A DNA stretch of 64,000 nt. Origin: Mactra quadrangularis. Taxonomy: Eukaryota > Mollusca > Bivalvia > Venerida > Mactridae. Positions within the stretch are counted from its first letter, which is position 1; every line of letters begins with the position of its first letter. Location of the stretch: positions 8,528,001 through 8,592,000 of the forward strand of contig CM046294.1 of NCBI GenBank assembly GCA_025267735.1, in the 5' to 3' direction. A model generated the notes under the pieces. It did not search any database. It saw only the letters and a program-made list of their open reading frames with translations, and was not told where the DNA came from. Both the position numbers and the translations under genes were made by a program. Below are positions 42,872 to 54,739 of this stretch, one piece after another.

Positions 42872-43020
42872 ACTGTAAAATTCAACTACAAACCTACCTT
42901 GGCTATTACAAAATCATGCAATTCTGGTCGATTTTTAGTCCGGGATGCTTAATTTTAAGAAGAAACTAAAAATGTCCCTTTATCCGCTATTTACATCATC
43001 GATTTTGATGGTCCTAACAG
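42872..43020 (-). repeat. Dispersed repeat R6, copy 1
   Basis: Contains, on the minus strand, GGACCATCAAAATCGATG, then GTAAATAGCGGA, then TTTTGTAATAGCCAAGGTAG. Partners at 49330-49990 (split by a hAT MITE) and 60480-60610. Confidence 0.6.
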
Positions 43021-43034
43021 TGGAAATTTTATCC

Positions 43035-43560
43035 ACTTTTATCAAAAGTAACACTGCTTTTGGACTGCAAATAAAATAGACATTTATCTATTTTAAACAC
43101 CTCTAAGGAACAAGATTTATTAATAAAATGCAAATACAAATGTACTTTGTATTGCATAAATATGTTCATATTATTTATTACATTTCAACGTGACAGTAGT
43201 TCGAAACCGAAAGTAAATCTGGGTTGTCAATACTTAAAACAATAGTTTTGATAATAAAATATTTAAGATAAAGTTTAGTTATAAAAAAAGTCTTTTCCAA
43301 ATAACATAATTAAGCTCTAAAACTATTTTGAATTAGGTTTATTAGTGAATAGATGAATATAGTGTGCTCTTCTAAAAGTATCCCACTTTTTTAAGAAATG
43401 GACACTTCGTCAAACTGAAATTTAGAAAGCATAATGGTTTGAACTGTTTATTGTGTCGCTAGTAATGCATGTTATATTCTGATAACTTCATGTCTGTAAT
43501 TTAACAGTTTTCAAGTCTACTGTTGATGAATATATTTTCATTAAGTGGCTTTTAGTGTAC
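43035..43560 (+). repeat. Dispersed repeat D, longest copy
   Basis: About 500 bp, starting AAAGTAACACTGCTTTTGG and including AATTAAGCTCTAAAACTATT and CCCACTTTTTTAAGAAAT. Two more copies at 46285 and 56470 in the same orientation. No coding capacity or clear terminal repeats, so its class is unknown. Confidence 0.8.
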
Positions 43561-44048
43561 TTGAGTTTAGTAACAAACGTCATGGAATTAAGTTTTATAC
43601 ATTATTTGAGACGATTTCTTTAAAGAAAATAATAATTATAGAATACAAAGATATAAAGTGATAGTACGACGACACGCAATAGTAAGTTTACATATTTCTA
43701 TGAGAAGAAATGTCACATATTATTACCAGTGTCATCTGTAATGTGACGGTTATATTTGTTGATCGTTTAGAGTCACCGTCAATTGAACTAATATGATAAT
43801 AACATGTTATGGTTAAATTTCATTCAACTGTCAGTGATGCATACATTAACCCTGTCAATTTAAATCGAATACATATACAGAAGGACTGTAGTGAATATTT
43901 AAATCAGTGGGGTTAATTAATGCGCCACTGACTGTTCAATAAAATCGAACAATTACTTGTAGTGATTTAATACATGGCTGGTACATGATATACTATTATG
44001 GTGGCATGTGTCTGCTGCCTAATAACCCCATAACTAACAAGTTAATAA

Positions 44049-44409
44049 GGGACTTTAGTCAGTTATTTCCCCTTGTTTACTCTTTAAAAAGGTAGGTACA
44101 ATTAGTTGGATTACTCGGATTTTACCCTTACAATTCAATGACAATTTGCCAATATTAATCTTAAATAACTTTTTTTGTGAATCTTTAAATTTGTTTGAAA
44201 ATCAAGCTAAATATTGTTAGGGTTAAGAACTATCTTATTTTAATCCATTCATTTAATATCTTAATCAACAAGAAAGATATTAGATGAAATATTTTGTTAT
44301 TCTTACATAGGAACTCAATGATAAAATCCGACAATTCCAACGGTAGGGACCTACTTACCAATTGGATTGCGTCAGATTTTATCAGTGAAAGATAACTGAC
44401 TAAAGTCCC
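44049..44409 (+). mobile_element. Harbinger-type MITE (family H), complete
   Basis: 361 bp with inverted ends GGGACTTTAGTCAGTTAT and perfect TAA target duplications (44046-44048, 44410-44412). A GATAAAATCCGACAATTCC subterminal block and its partner CTCGGATTTTACCC form inner inverted repeats. Confidence 0.85.
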
Positions 44410-44465
44410 TAATTACAACTAAAACACCTTTTAGTGTATGCTTATTTTCAACTTGCCAAGAAATG

Positions 44466-44534
44466 CATTCGGAACACCTCGACCTTTCATGAATTATTAT
44501 TATTCGTCGCGAATGGCCGAGGAGTTCCGAATGT
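44466..44534. mobile_element. Short foldback element
   Basis: Arms CATTCGGAACACCTCGACC and GGCCGAGGAGTTCCGAATG (about 20 bp, three mismatches) around an AT-rich loop, 33 bp upstream of tRNA-Arg. Confidence 0.65.
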
Positions 44535-44566
44535 AAGTAATGGTGGGTAAATACTATTATGCAGAT

Positions 44567-44639
44567 GTCCCCGTAGCGCAGTGGATAGCGCGCTGGACTT
44601 CTAATCCAGAGGTCGTGGGTTCGAATCCCACCGGGGATG
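44567..44639 (+). tRNA. trnR-UCU: tRNA-Arg (TCT)
   Basis: 73-nt cloverleaf with A box TAGCGCAGTGG, anticodon stem CTGGA/TCCAG around loop CTTCTAA (TCT) and B box GGTTCGAATCC. The 5' GTCCCCG pairs with 3' CGGGGAT through one G:U pair, and the discriminator is G. No intron. A TTTT terminator lies about 10 bp downstream. Confidence 0.95.
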
Positions 44640-44758
44640 CATTAAATTTTATTTAACATATATACAATTAAATATATTTAATTAATTAGATATTATTTTT
44701 TACCTAATGTGGTATTAAAATGATTTTTTCATTGGAGATTTGATTTGAACTTAATTTG

Positions 44759-44976
44759 TCAGCAGTGCGTTCAGTAACGACAGTTAGCGAACGTTACGGG
44801 TACAGGACAACTCAACCCGAAGACAACTCAGCTCGTGGCTAGCTCAACGTAAAGTTGGGACAACTCGCCCGTTAGTAGGGGATTGAGTTGTCTCGGATTG
44901 AGTTGCCTTTGGGTTAAGATGTTCCGACCCTAACGTTACGGAACGTTTTAGAACGTTTGGGGTAATTGAACAGGCT
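44759..44976 (-). mobile_element. Foldback family E, copy 3
   Basis: Reverse orientation: starts CAGCAGTGCGTTCAGTAAC and ends TAATTGAACAGGCT. Interior ACAACTCAACCCGAAGACAA and GATTGAGTTGTC as in the other copies. Confidence 0.85.
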
Positions 44977-44999
44977 TTTTGTTTTTTTGTTTTATCTCC

Positions 45000-46284
45000 A
45001 GTTACATAGTTATGAAGATCACTTTATTCACACAGTTCACAGAGATTTTACTGCTTCAAACGAAAGAAAAGCAAGAACAGTGAAATCATTTTTGTAATCA
45101 GCACATCCACAGGCGGCCGGTACGGTTCTGAATCCAAAACACAACATGTTCTGTATGTAGAGTTTTGTCTCGAAACCGTGCCGACTACCTGTAGCATCAT
45201 CAATATTGAGTCATAGGAGACTGGCACGGTCCCGAATAAAAGCACTATATATACATGTATACGAAGTGTTTTTGATTAGGGACCTGTGTTGAGAGTGATC
45301 TCGACTTAACTTTGAAATGGTCTTCTGTAGACCCTAATCTTCAAATCACTAGCTAATGTGGTAGGATCGTACTAAATTTTGCTGAATAAGGGATTTTCAC
45401 TCGTGATCTCAATTAAACGTAAGTTTATAAAAGAGCCTGTGAAGATAAACATCTGTTAAGCCGAGGTGATTATATCAATCAAGGTTTTAAGTCACACTGT
45501 CTGTCGTAGTTGTCTCCCTTTCTATGTAATGAAATCAATTTTGAAGTGACTTTTATTTGCGTACCTTTTACTCGTAAGCAGTGCACTTTAATGTCAGTTT
45601 AAGAGTTTTTGAGCAGATAATAAAACATCGACTACGTAATAATACTAAAATGTTTGTTCCAATTGGTAAATTTGTCATTGACTTAAGCGATTTGAAACAA
45701 AATAAGAACATGTAAAGATTTCGTTGTGGAAATGAGACATTCCACATTTTATTTGAGGATTTGTTTCTCATTTATGACACTTCTGTTGCCTCGTCTTATT
45801 TCATCAATAAATGAGACATTGTTGGCATGACGCTTGCATCCGTGTGTCTAATTCCGCCTCTCGCATAATTCCGCGTTATTTACGCATGGGTTTAATCACA
45901 AACGGTGCTGTGGTACTAACTAACCGTGGCAATTTTACAGCGTAACGCATGTTTCTTCATCCTTGTTTTTAGTAAGTGATTATTTGTTTCTAATTGTTTT
46001 ACAGCAGGAAAGAATTGTCGGCTACATTGTACTTGAGAAAAGTGAAATATGAGACTCGCTTTCTCATGAACTTGCTAGCTTGATTTTCATTCCAGAATTA
46101 CCGTTTGAAAATTAGCGTAAAGTTGAAAGTTTGAAAAATAAGACTTGAGCATCCGTGACTGATAAAGATTAAGATCTTTCCGTGTAAATAAAGTATCACA
46201 TAAACTGTTTAGATGGACATGATAAATGCAAACTCACGCACGGTGATGTTCTTATGTATTTGGAGTAAAACCGACGGGAATAAA
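45000..46284. other. No gene supported; a CpG-containing patch at 45790-45980
   Basis: Mostly AT-rich. The patch TCTCGCATAATTCCGCGTTA and following bases is CpG-bearing and ends near TTTTTAGTAAGTG, but no exon fits. Minus-strand frames at 45048 and 45568 are unsupported. Confidence 0.35.
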
Positions 46285-46646
46285 GCCCCATTATCAATGG
46301 TAACACTGTTTTTGGACTGCAAACACTACATTATCAATCATAAACACTTCTAATAAACACGATTTTTTTTTATTAAATACAAATGGTGTTTTAATATGTT
46401 TATGTTATTTATTGCATTTCACAGTAATGATAGATCGAAATCAAAAGAAGAATTTGGTTTTCACTACTTGGAACAATAGGATAAACATAGTACGTTTAAG
46501 ATAAAGTCTTGTTATAGAAAGAAAAACTGCTCCAATTTACACAATTAAGCTCTAAAACTATTTTGGATCAGGTATATTGAATATTAACATACAAATGAAT
46601 ATATTGTGTTCTAAACGTACCCCACATTTTTAAGAAATAAACAATC
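46285..46646 (+). repeat. Dispersed repeat D, copy 2, cut by a LINE
   Basis: Matches the 43035 copy from GTAACACTGTTTTTGG to TTTTTAAGAAATAAAC, then stops where the LINE fragment begins. Confidence 0.75.
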
Positions 46647-46649
46647 TTT

Positions 46650-47362
46650 GCATGGAAAAAGATTTGCATGCGTGCTATACAAAAGTGTGAAGAAAACAAG
46701 TGGTCTGGTCGTCTTGAGCTCAGTACAGACTTTACTCTATTTAGACGCTGTCACTTACAATTATGTGAATATACCCTATGGACTTTTGCTAGGACTAACC
46801 CACATTGTCTTTCTTCAGTGAAATATTTGACGTCTGTTTTATGCAGTCGTCCCTCAAATAATACTTGTCTTCGTTGTTTACAGCCATGCAGTATCGAGGT
46901 TGAGCGTAAGTTATTATATTGCACATATACAAATGCAAAAACCTTGTTAGCAAAATATTTTGAGGACATTAGTGCTTTAAGCTGTTCCTTATCAACTCTG
47001 CTGCGTGGTTGTAGCAAGGAAGATATCTTTGCTTACTTTTGTAACTGTATTGACATTAATCTGTACCCAAGATACCTGTCATTATGTCATGTTCTTATTA
47101 GATCTGTTCTTTATAATGATATTTAACTTTTCTGTAACTATCATGTAAACTGATATCCTTTGCGAATGGATTCGTTTTCGTTTCGCGCTATCCATTTGCT
47201 TCTTGGATTAATTCATTTACAACTGTATTTGTTACATTTTCAATTTATTGTACATAACATTTACTGTATTTCTACTTACATACATGTACTTTTCTCTTAT
47301 ATTCTATTTGTTCACTATATATATATATATATGTTTGGAGGCAATAAAGATATATATATAGT
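46650..47362 (+). mobile_element. 5'-truncated LINE with 3' UTR and (ATATAT) tail
   Basis: It contains the C-terminal end of a non-LTR retrotransposon polyprotein, about 200 bp of 3' UTR, and a 3' end GGAGGCAATAAAGATATATA. The AATAAAG plus short simple repeat ending is typical of CR1/L2-like LINEs. Inserted into repeat D. No RT catalytic domain remains. Confidence 0.75.
46668..47126 (+). CDS. LINE reverse-transcriptase C-terminal fragment
   Basis: 152 codons in one open frame. The recognisable part is the post-RT cysteine motif: NTCLRCLQPCSIEVERKLLY, then C, giving C-x2-C...C as in the C-terminal zinc-knuckle-like region of CR1/L2-type ORF2 proteins (usually followed by a helix, here TNAKTLLAKYFEDI). 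Upstream WTFARTNPHCLSSVKYL fits the thumb/connection region. The start is not a real start: the frame begins at the truncation point. Intact frame despite truncation suggests a fairly young copy. Confidence 0.65.
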   Translation: MRAIQKCEENKWSGRLELSTDFTLFRRCHLQLCEYTLWTFARTNPHCLSSVKYLTSVLCSRPSNNTCLRCLQPCSIEVERKLLYCTYTNAKTLLAKYFEDISALSCSLSTLLRGCSKEDIFAYFCNCIDINLYPRYLSLCHVLIRSVLYNDI

Positions 47363-48624
47363 TCAGAAAAGACCACGCCCATTTATCCAAGACAGTTTCA
47401 TTAAAACTTTTACAGAGTCAATTAAATAATAAATTTCCCAAGAGAAATAGATAATGTTATCTTTGTCTCTGATTTCTTAAAAATAAAATTGAGAAAAAAA
47501 TCAAAATATTTGAGTCCGGATTCCGGATGTCTTTTATTATCAACCGAAAGCTTTACTCTCCTTAACTTTGGCTTACAGCACGAGTGGATTACCTTAACAA
47601 GGTCTTAAGTCTACACTAAATACATTAAGCCAAGAGTAAGTCGAGTTGTGAAAGGAAAGGCAAAAATGCCTAAACAAAATTAATGATGTTGTTTGACAAG
47701 TGATTGCAATACAAATGTATTGTGTTTAAGATGAGGTGGGTGGGGTACATTTGATACATTGTTCCATATACTTAATAAACGTCACACCAAGATTGTTTTA
47801 ATACATGTATCATAGTGTTGGTTTAAAAGATTTACGAACAGTATAGTACGTATGTTTATTTAATCATTAGTTCTTCATTTGTTTAAGTTGATACAATTAT
47901 CTAAGTTATTATCATTGATATTGACACGGTAGTAAGGTTTACATATAAGCAAACATTGCTCTTCAATACGTTTTACTTATCGGCCTATCAATGTACAGCC
48001 CTCTTCAAACACAAGTGTCCGAAGCCATTGAAACGTTGATAGAACACTTAAATAGATTGGAATTTATCTATTTGACTAATGCAGTATTCTTCAACTTTTG
48101 TCATTTTTCTCTTTCTTTGGGTTTAACACATGAGATTATCAATTAAATGGTACTGAAGTATTTTATGGAGTTCAAATATTTTATTGAGGCCCGGTCGGTA
48201 GAACTTGGGTCTTGGGTAGCCTGATTGATTTGAGATAAGGGAAGAAGTTGCAAATGAGTATTTTGCATAAATTTAGTTTTATAAGCCAGTTTTTGGGAAT
48301 AGAATCGGAGTCTGATGACCTTGGTGTAGAATTCCAATAATGCCAATTTACAGTCTGTATTGAATCTGGAAACTATCATTATATTCATACAAAATATAAT
48401 ACTTCCATTAATTACATATGCATGCATATTTTTTTTGCATGGAATGAATTTATCAAATCATATACTGTAGTCAATTTTTTTCTGAAAACTTTGATAAAGT
48501 AATTTGTCATCTCCATATGAGATAAAAAATACTGTACTTTAGTTTGATCGAACAGAAATAAAATAACAATCTGACATTGTGAAAACATTAGAAATACAGG
48601 CTACAAGTAAATACCAGATCTAAG
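47363..48624. other. AT-rich DNA, no feature recognised
   Basis: No gene or repeat partner could be identified. The 94-codon minus-strand frame at 48143-48427 has no splice or domain support. Confidence 0.35.
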
Positions 48625-48900
48625 TTTTTCATGGGACACCGACGTAATGACGGCGTTTAGCACCAAATCCAGCCGTAGCCGATCCTTAGCACAGTTAAGA
48701 TATGGAGAGGGCGATCTTCAACGTTGAAGACAGATGATCAGCAAAGGAAGAACCTTCTTCCGATGAAATGTCTTCTAGGCACTTGAATGCACTTAAGTTT
48801 CTAGCCAGTGTCTGCACACATAATGCACCCTTTAGGTGCGAACAGACCCTGGTTTAAAACTAAACGCCAAACATCATCATCACCCTTAAGCACCGTACTG
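48625..48900 (+). repeat. Possible retroelement 3' end with (ATC)n tail
   Basis: ACGGCGTTTAGCACCAAATC on the left and AACTAAACGCCAAACATCAT with a CATCATCATCACC tail on the right. GCGTTTAG and CTAAACGC are inverse of each other. The class is unclear. Confidence 0.35.
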
Positions 48901-49329
48901 AACAGAACATAACCTCCCCGAGTACAATACATTAATTTTAAGAATAATTTCTGTATCTGAATAATTTCTGTTTTAACCTCATGACGGGCCTCCCTATTCC
49001 ATTTATAGGAAGCGACGAAGACTACTAGAGGGTAAAATAAACAGACAAATAGAAGTGTATCATTGAAATTTCATTAACAGATGTATATTTGATTGGTTTA
49101 AAAAGATTGTTTGACGACAAAAATATAAATAGAATAGAGAGAGTGAAATTATACATCCCTTAACTTAAATGACATGTAAACTTGTTCATATCACCGTCTG
49201 TCATTGAAAGTAATCTTATCAACCATATTTATTACCTTTTACATGAGAAAAATGCATCTTAATGTACAATGTACAACCAATCAACGAGAGCGACCTACTG
49301 CGTATAAGATATACAGTAAAGTTTCACTA

Positions 49330-49990
49330 CTAGGACCATCAAAATCGATGGTCCTCATAGGCGGATCCAGGATTTTTAATTAAAGGAGCGGAGATTTTAG
49401 TTAGAGGGAGCGTAAAGTGAACAAGCAGAGTAGGGTTTCAAGGCCGGGACGTAAGGGCCCCGAATGGTCCAGGACAAAGCCCTGACCAGGGGTCTAGGTG
49501 ACCGGCGACACCCGAAATTCCTGAGTCAGTTTGGTTATTTCTAAGGGATTTAGGCACATTTCGAGAGCCTCAACTATCCTTTCTCAGGGTATACAATATA
49601 AAGCATCTAGATATATGCTAGATATAATTTTCTAACAGCCGTTGGATGAATGTTATATTCTTACAAAAATGAGAAGGAATTGTTTTAAATTGTAAAAATT
49701 AGTTTATTGTATTTCTGTACTACCTGTCTCGTAACTTATTGCAAAAAATGACATATATATATATATATATATATATTTATAAATATCATATTCTTGATTG
49801 AAAAAGAAACCTTTGCTTGGGCAATTTTAGGGAAGCGTACGCCGGGTCCGCCCCCCCCCCCTTGGATCCGCCTATGGTCCTGATAGCGGAATGGTCTTAA
49901 TATAAAGATTTTTATCGTCAAATTAAGCATTTGGGAATTACAAATTGTCAAAAGTCGCTTTATTTTGTAATAGCCAATATGGTCTTTATA
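49330..49990 (+). repeat. Dispersed repeat R6, copy 2, split by a hAT MITE
   Basis: GGACCATCAAAATCGATGGTC before 49358 and ATAGCGGAATGGTCTTA...TTTTGTAATAGCCAATATGG after 49874 together match R6 at 42872-43020. Confidence 0.65.
49358..49874. mobile_element. hAT-type MITE
   Basis: 517 bp with inverted ends TAGGCGGATCC(A) and (T)GGATCCGCCTA. The flanks TGGTCCTCA (49349-49357) and TGGTCCTGA (49875-49883) are a near-perfect target duplication. A C11-12 run and an (AT)n run lie inside. The uninterrupted R6 partner supports the boundaries. The 176-codon minus-strand frame crossing its right end is spurious. Confidence 0.8.
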
Positions 49991-50033
49991 CAGGAACTTT
50001 ACCATATTATCATGCGTATTATAGAAAATATTG

Positions 50034-50125
50034 AGGGTTGTGTGGAAAATAATTTGGGTTGAATCCCATCTAAAACTCACTAAGTTGTTTCTTTGAGCAA
50101 GAAAATTAAAATGTAAGTGTGGGAT
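50034..50125 (+). mobile_element. SINE S2 fragment
   Basis: GGTTGAATCCCATCTAAAAC, then TTTCTTTGAGCAAGAAAA follow the S2 order; head and tail are missing. Confidence 0.5.
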
Positions 50126-50847
50126 CTGGAGAGATCCATTTAATATGTTAGAAAAGAATAGAAGCTTAAATATATTTATTACAAGCTTAAAGTATGGGTC
50201 TAACCTGTGGCCAATGGGGGTTTCTGACACCTTGATATTCTGGAACCCATCAGACCCTAAAACCACTAATAAATGATGAAAACAGACATGTCGATACTAA
50301 GTAAGTTTTGAAAAATATATTGAAAAGAGGATGATTATGATAAAATAAGTGGATATGAAAGACGCTGATAAAAACAGAAAGCAGCACAATGACCCCTAAA
50401 ATGCAGAAAAGGGCGACGTTTAGTTGCATCAAATTAGGCACGTACGTGACAGTCGATGTGTGGAATTGTTTTAAGCTAGAATGTAATAATTGTCGTATGT
50501 CAAATATCTACTATGTACAAATATGAATTAATGAATGACAAATAATTGATAAATTATCATAATAATCCTCTGTCATTATGATACTGGATGGATATGATAT
50601 TTATATATATTATGAAGTTGTAATAACAGATATTATATCCTGACTTTCATGAGATTTAACGAACTTAAAGCTTCTTGCTTGCATATTTGGTTATTGTTTT
50701 ACATTTTAAAATAACCAAGAAATTTTTTTAAAAAAATGATAGAAAACTTTTGTAATTTGGTTAAAAATGAAATTGAAATAGTTTATTATCCAATTTGTGA
50801 GATATATAAAAATACAAGTCCCCAAATCGCACCTACTCACTAAATGA

Positions 50848-51208
50848 GGGACTTTAGTCAGTTATATTTCCCTGATAAAATCTGAAGCAATCCAATTGGT
50901 AAGTAGATCCTTACAGTTGGAATCCTCGGATTTTATCAGTGAAGTCCTATGTAAGGATAACGAACTATTTCATCTAATATCTTTCTTGTTAATGAAGCTT
51001 TTAACAAACACGATGAAATTTAGACAGTTCTTTACCTTAAAAATACTTAGCTTGGATTTCAAACAAATTAAATGATTTACAAAAGAGTTATATAAGATTA
51101 ATTTTGGCAGATTGGCATTGAAAATTTAGGGTAAAATCCGAGTAATCCAACTAATTGGACCTATACCTATTTGAAGAGTATACAAGGAAAATAACTGACT
51201 AAAGTCCC
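50848..51208 (-). mobile_element. Harbinger-type MITE (family H), complete, reverse
   Basis: Exactly 361 bp, as the 44049 copy, with ends GGGACTTTAGTCAGTTAT. Flanks are TGA on the left and TTA on the right, a mutated TTA duplication. Confidence 0.85.
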
Positions 51209-53625
51209 TTATTAAGCTATACTACCGAAACTAACACGGTTGGTTCTTGTACATAAGATCGTCATCTTTAACAGGAGTCCGTATTATCAAGAGTCTTACG
51301 ACTGATTAAGTCGTAAATCATTTTATACTGCATTGTTAAATTATCGTAAGATTATTTATGATATGATGCCAAGCTGAATGTCAATTTGTCACAAACTAAA
51401 ATTTATTATCAGAACACTGCTTTACTTCTTCCAAACTGTTTCTATACAAATTTGATTTTTACATAAGTTGATATTGAAGGTAAAATCTATTAACAAGCAG
51501 ATTTATGAATAAAGATGACCCGGATTATACTTGAGTAGGTCAGTTAAAAAAGTAAAATCGCTGAGGTCAGCAGTCGAGGAGTAGTTATTGAAAGTGTTTT
51601 AATTTGACTTTCTGATAAGTATGTTCTATAAGGGACACTAAATTAAAAAGAGTTAACAATAAATCAAAGTTAAAGAGTATAATGTTCACACCATTTAAAA
51701 TCTAACATCAGTTTTTATACCCACAATTCCTAACACCGGATGTGACGTCTGTCAAAAGACCGTCCTTACCGGTGATACCGTAAAAATAAATTACTCGTTA
51801 AAAATGTTGACGACGTACGCATCTAATCACCCAGCAACAAAAATGATGTAAACATCGTTAAAAAGGTGTTACTCTACTAAATTTAAGGGTTTCAATAAAA
51901 ACCCTTAAGGAGTCACCGGGGACAATATGGCCACATACTTGTAATGTGGTTTGGTCTTAATTTTAAACCATATTATTTTGATAACAACTTTGTGCATGGT
52001 CAACGGTAATGAGTACAAATCACGATGGCAACTTAACCCCAAACCATAGATTGGCTTTGAAAAACAAAATTGCATAACGGGTCAGTACCTATCTGGAATT
52101 TTGTTTATTTTGATATTAAGCTTTCTAGCCAGTGCGCTTGTTTTTGATGAGAGATCTTTTGAATCAATTAAACATAATTACAAAATTATAGATTATTCCG
52201 AATGAATTGCTTAAATAGAAACCACGACGATGTTCTACGACAAAACTACACGCCTCCGCGCATCTTAAGACAAAACCGTACACAAACATGACGGAAATTT
52301 AATACAAATTATTTCAAACTTAAATTAATAAGCTAAAAAATCGTAGGGGTACAATTTATATTGCAAAAGGTTAAACCAATTGACGATTGCCCATCAAAAT
52401 GCATATACGCTTACTACTAAAGACTTGACTTAGACATCTTATAATCGTTGGTGATGCTAAAATCCTTGAATGTACATTTATTTATAACAAGGACATTAAA
52501 TAAACATGCGTTGTTTTTTTAATATTGGTGGAGAGGATTTAGAGTGTATTAATTTTGTACTTACATCACTTCTAGTGTGCCCTTTTGGTAAGTATTGTAT
52601 ATAGGATCCATGTTTATGACTATCATGGTATCAATGCACTCCGTCGCTGATATCTGGGTTTGTTCTTCTCAAAAATGCAATCTGCATAAAAAAAACTTTA
52701 ACCACTGACTAAATTAGAAATATAATACGATGTCCACTTGTAAGCCAGTGGAGACGCACTTTCTGGGTTAAGAGGGAATGTAGAAAAAATCAACATTGCT
52801 TTAAAGGTAAGAGTCAACGCTCATCGTAAAATATTTTAGCCTAGACTTTTACAGCCTACTTACAGCCACCCAGTGTTATGTGTGATACTCTGGATATTAA
52901 TCAATAAGACTTCGCCTTATTAAAATTATGTTCTGCTCTGTTCTTTTATGTATCTATAGTGCGTACAAAATAACAAAACGTGTTTGGGTAAACAAAAAAC
53001 GAATGAAGCAATCCATTAAATTTTCAGAGGTAGGCAGTATTGAAAATAAAAGTCGTATAATTCATTTTAACAAAATTAGCATGGCGGATGAACCACCACT
53101 GCTTGGTCAAACACGCTAGTAATGGTAGACCATGCTTTACAATTACACCAACAAGACATTCATAAAACATATTGAAATTATATATGTTATTGTCATCCTG
53201 AGCATCCCCTGTGGTGGATTATTTCATTGTATTGTTTATATAAACAGGGTTTGTGTTTTTTGTACGAACTATCACTGAGGAACATTGTATTATAAACAAT
53301 GCCAAGTTTGATGTAAACAATCCGTGTACACCGTACGTGATGTAAAATTAGCAACGAGATTTGTCATTCCCTTCACTTTTTGCTGCAGTCTTCTACTGTA
53401 ATGTCCATTTTAATATGGAAAAGGCATTTACGATATCGCATGAGTTTGGCGGATTAGTTTCTGAGTGACGATATATTAGTTTTCTTGTTACCTCCCTTTG
53501 GTCCTGCTATAAATCAACTAGAAGGGAGATAACATATCCTCAATTTTTTTTCGAACTAAATTTGCACGTTCGTAACGCTTCTTGTTCTTACAATTTGCTG
53601 CATAGTTATGCGGTATGACTAAAAC
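51209..53625. other. AT-rich DNA; one perfect hairpin at 51883-51908
   Basis: TTAAGGGTTT-CAATAA-AAACCCTTAA is a perfect 10-bp stem. It is not the histone stem-loop sequence. Around 52220-52300 all three plus frames are open and CpG is raised, but no exon can be fixed. A 63-codon frame at 52928-53119 ends with ADEPPLLGQTR and is unsupported. Confidence 0.35.
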
Positions 53626-53704
53626 CATTCTCGTACCCAAAGGTTATCAAGATTCTCGATCTAGCTAGTATCAAGAATCTTGATAGCCTCTGGGAACGAG
53701 AATG
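53626..53704. mobile_element. Palindromic foldback element, family P, copy 3
   Basis: 79 bp, CATTCTCGTACCCAAAGG...CCTCTGGGAACGAGAATG. Arms of about 35 bp pair almost fully. Perfect 9-bp target duplication GACTAAAAC on both sides (53617-53625, 53705-53713). Confidence 0.88.
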
Positions 53705-54738
53705 GACTAAAACACGCAATGGAGATTTTTGGTCGAAATGAAGCAGACATTGACGAAGTGGAGATTGAATTGTTCAGATAAATATTCTTTACGACCAACC
53801 TAACTACATCACTAAGTTGGGTGTTTTTTTCCATCAATTGACCGTGCCTATTATTATATTAAGTTTTAAATTCTTTTCAAAAATGTATTATTCTAGATGC
53901 ATCAGGGTGGTATATGGAGCAGGCGTCTAATGATCGTCTGTAAATTTGTTTACAAAGACATCGCTGACAGGGGATTAACTTTTACGATTGACATCAACGG
54001 ATCCCTTAAAAATAGGGAGCTGATAATGTACCCAGTCTCTGTCGGCGGGCATCCTTGTATTTTCATTCATCAGCCTGTTACACGTTTTTATGAATGAACC
54101 AAATAACAATGGAGATAAAGGCAATCACAAAGATGGAGTCATCGTGTTATCGACATTATCTTGTTGAAGTTCATTCATACTATTTTACGCTTATTTGACC
54201 TTGCTCTAATGTTACAAATTAAATCAACTTATTATGAGATAATGCAAAGACGGATATTCAGTTAAAAGGGGACATATTTAGTCGTCCCCTAATCTGGCGA
54301 CTTTTTGGGGCCCTCAACACGATATGTTAGCCGGATGAGGACATAATGTTTTAATGTAAGTCAATCCTTAACCACTTTAAAGGCGGTGATAATGACTCAA
54401 AGGTTATCCCTCTCTTTTTACTTCATTTCATAATGAGTTATAAGAGTATTAAGTAAGCAGACTACATAATATTATTGTTAAATTCTATTTAACTCTCAGC
54501 GGCGCAAAATTCCCTCCGCTGAGTTAGATACTCGATACATGTAATCCATAGTGAGTGCAGATATACTGTAGCCTGAGTATCCCGGTGTATTATACAATGT
54601 CACAAGTTGCAAATAGGCAATAAAAAAAATACTATACCCAAATGAGTTGGACCCAAAGTTATTACAGCAATATCAAGGGTTCCCCCAAACAAACAAACAA
54701 GAAATGTCTTTTAAAAAGACAAACGGCGTCGATTTAAA
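53705..54738. other. No feature recognised
   Basis: Contains short open frames only (one of 66 codons at 53897) and a CCCCCAAACAAACAAACAAG stretch near 54683 that resembles a SINE S1 tail. Confidence 0.35.
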
Positions 54739-54739
54739 A

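Noticed and set aside
49736..50266. 176-codon minus-strand frame, the longest in the window
   Set aside because: It crosses the right end of the hAT MITE and its poly-C run (giving GGGGG in the protein) and continues into repeat R6; composition is low in complexity.
53897..54097. 66-codon plus frame following an acceptor-like TTATTCTAG
   Set aside because: The acceptor context is weak, all candidate phases give short peptides, and no domain is recognised.
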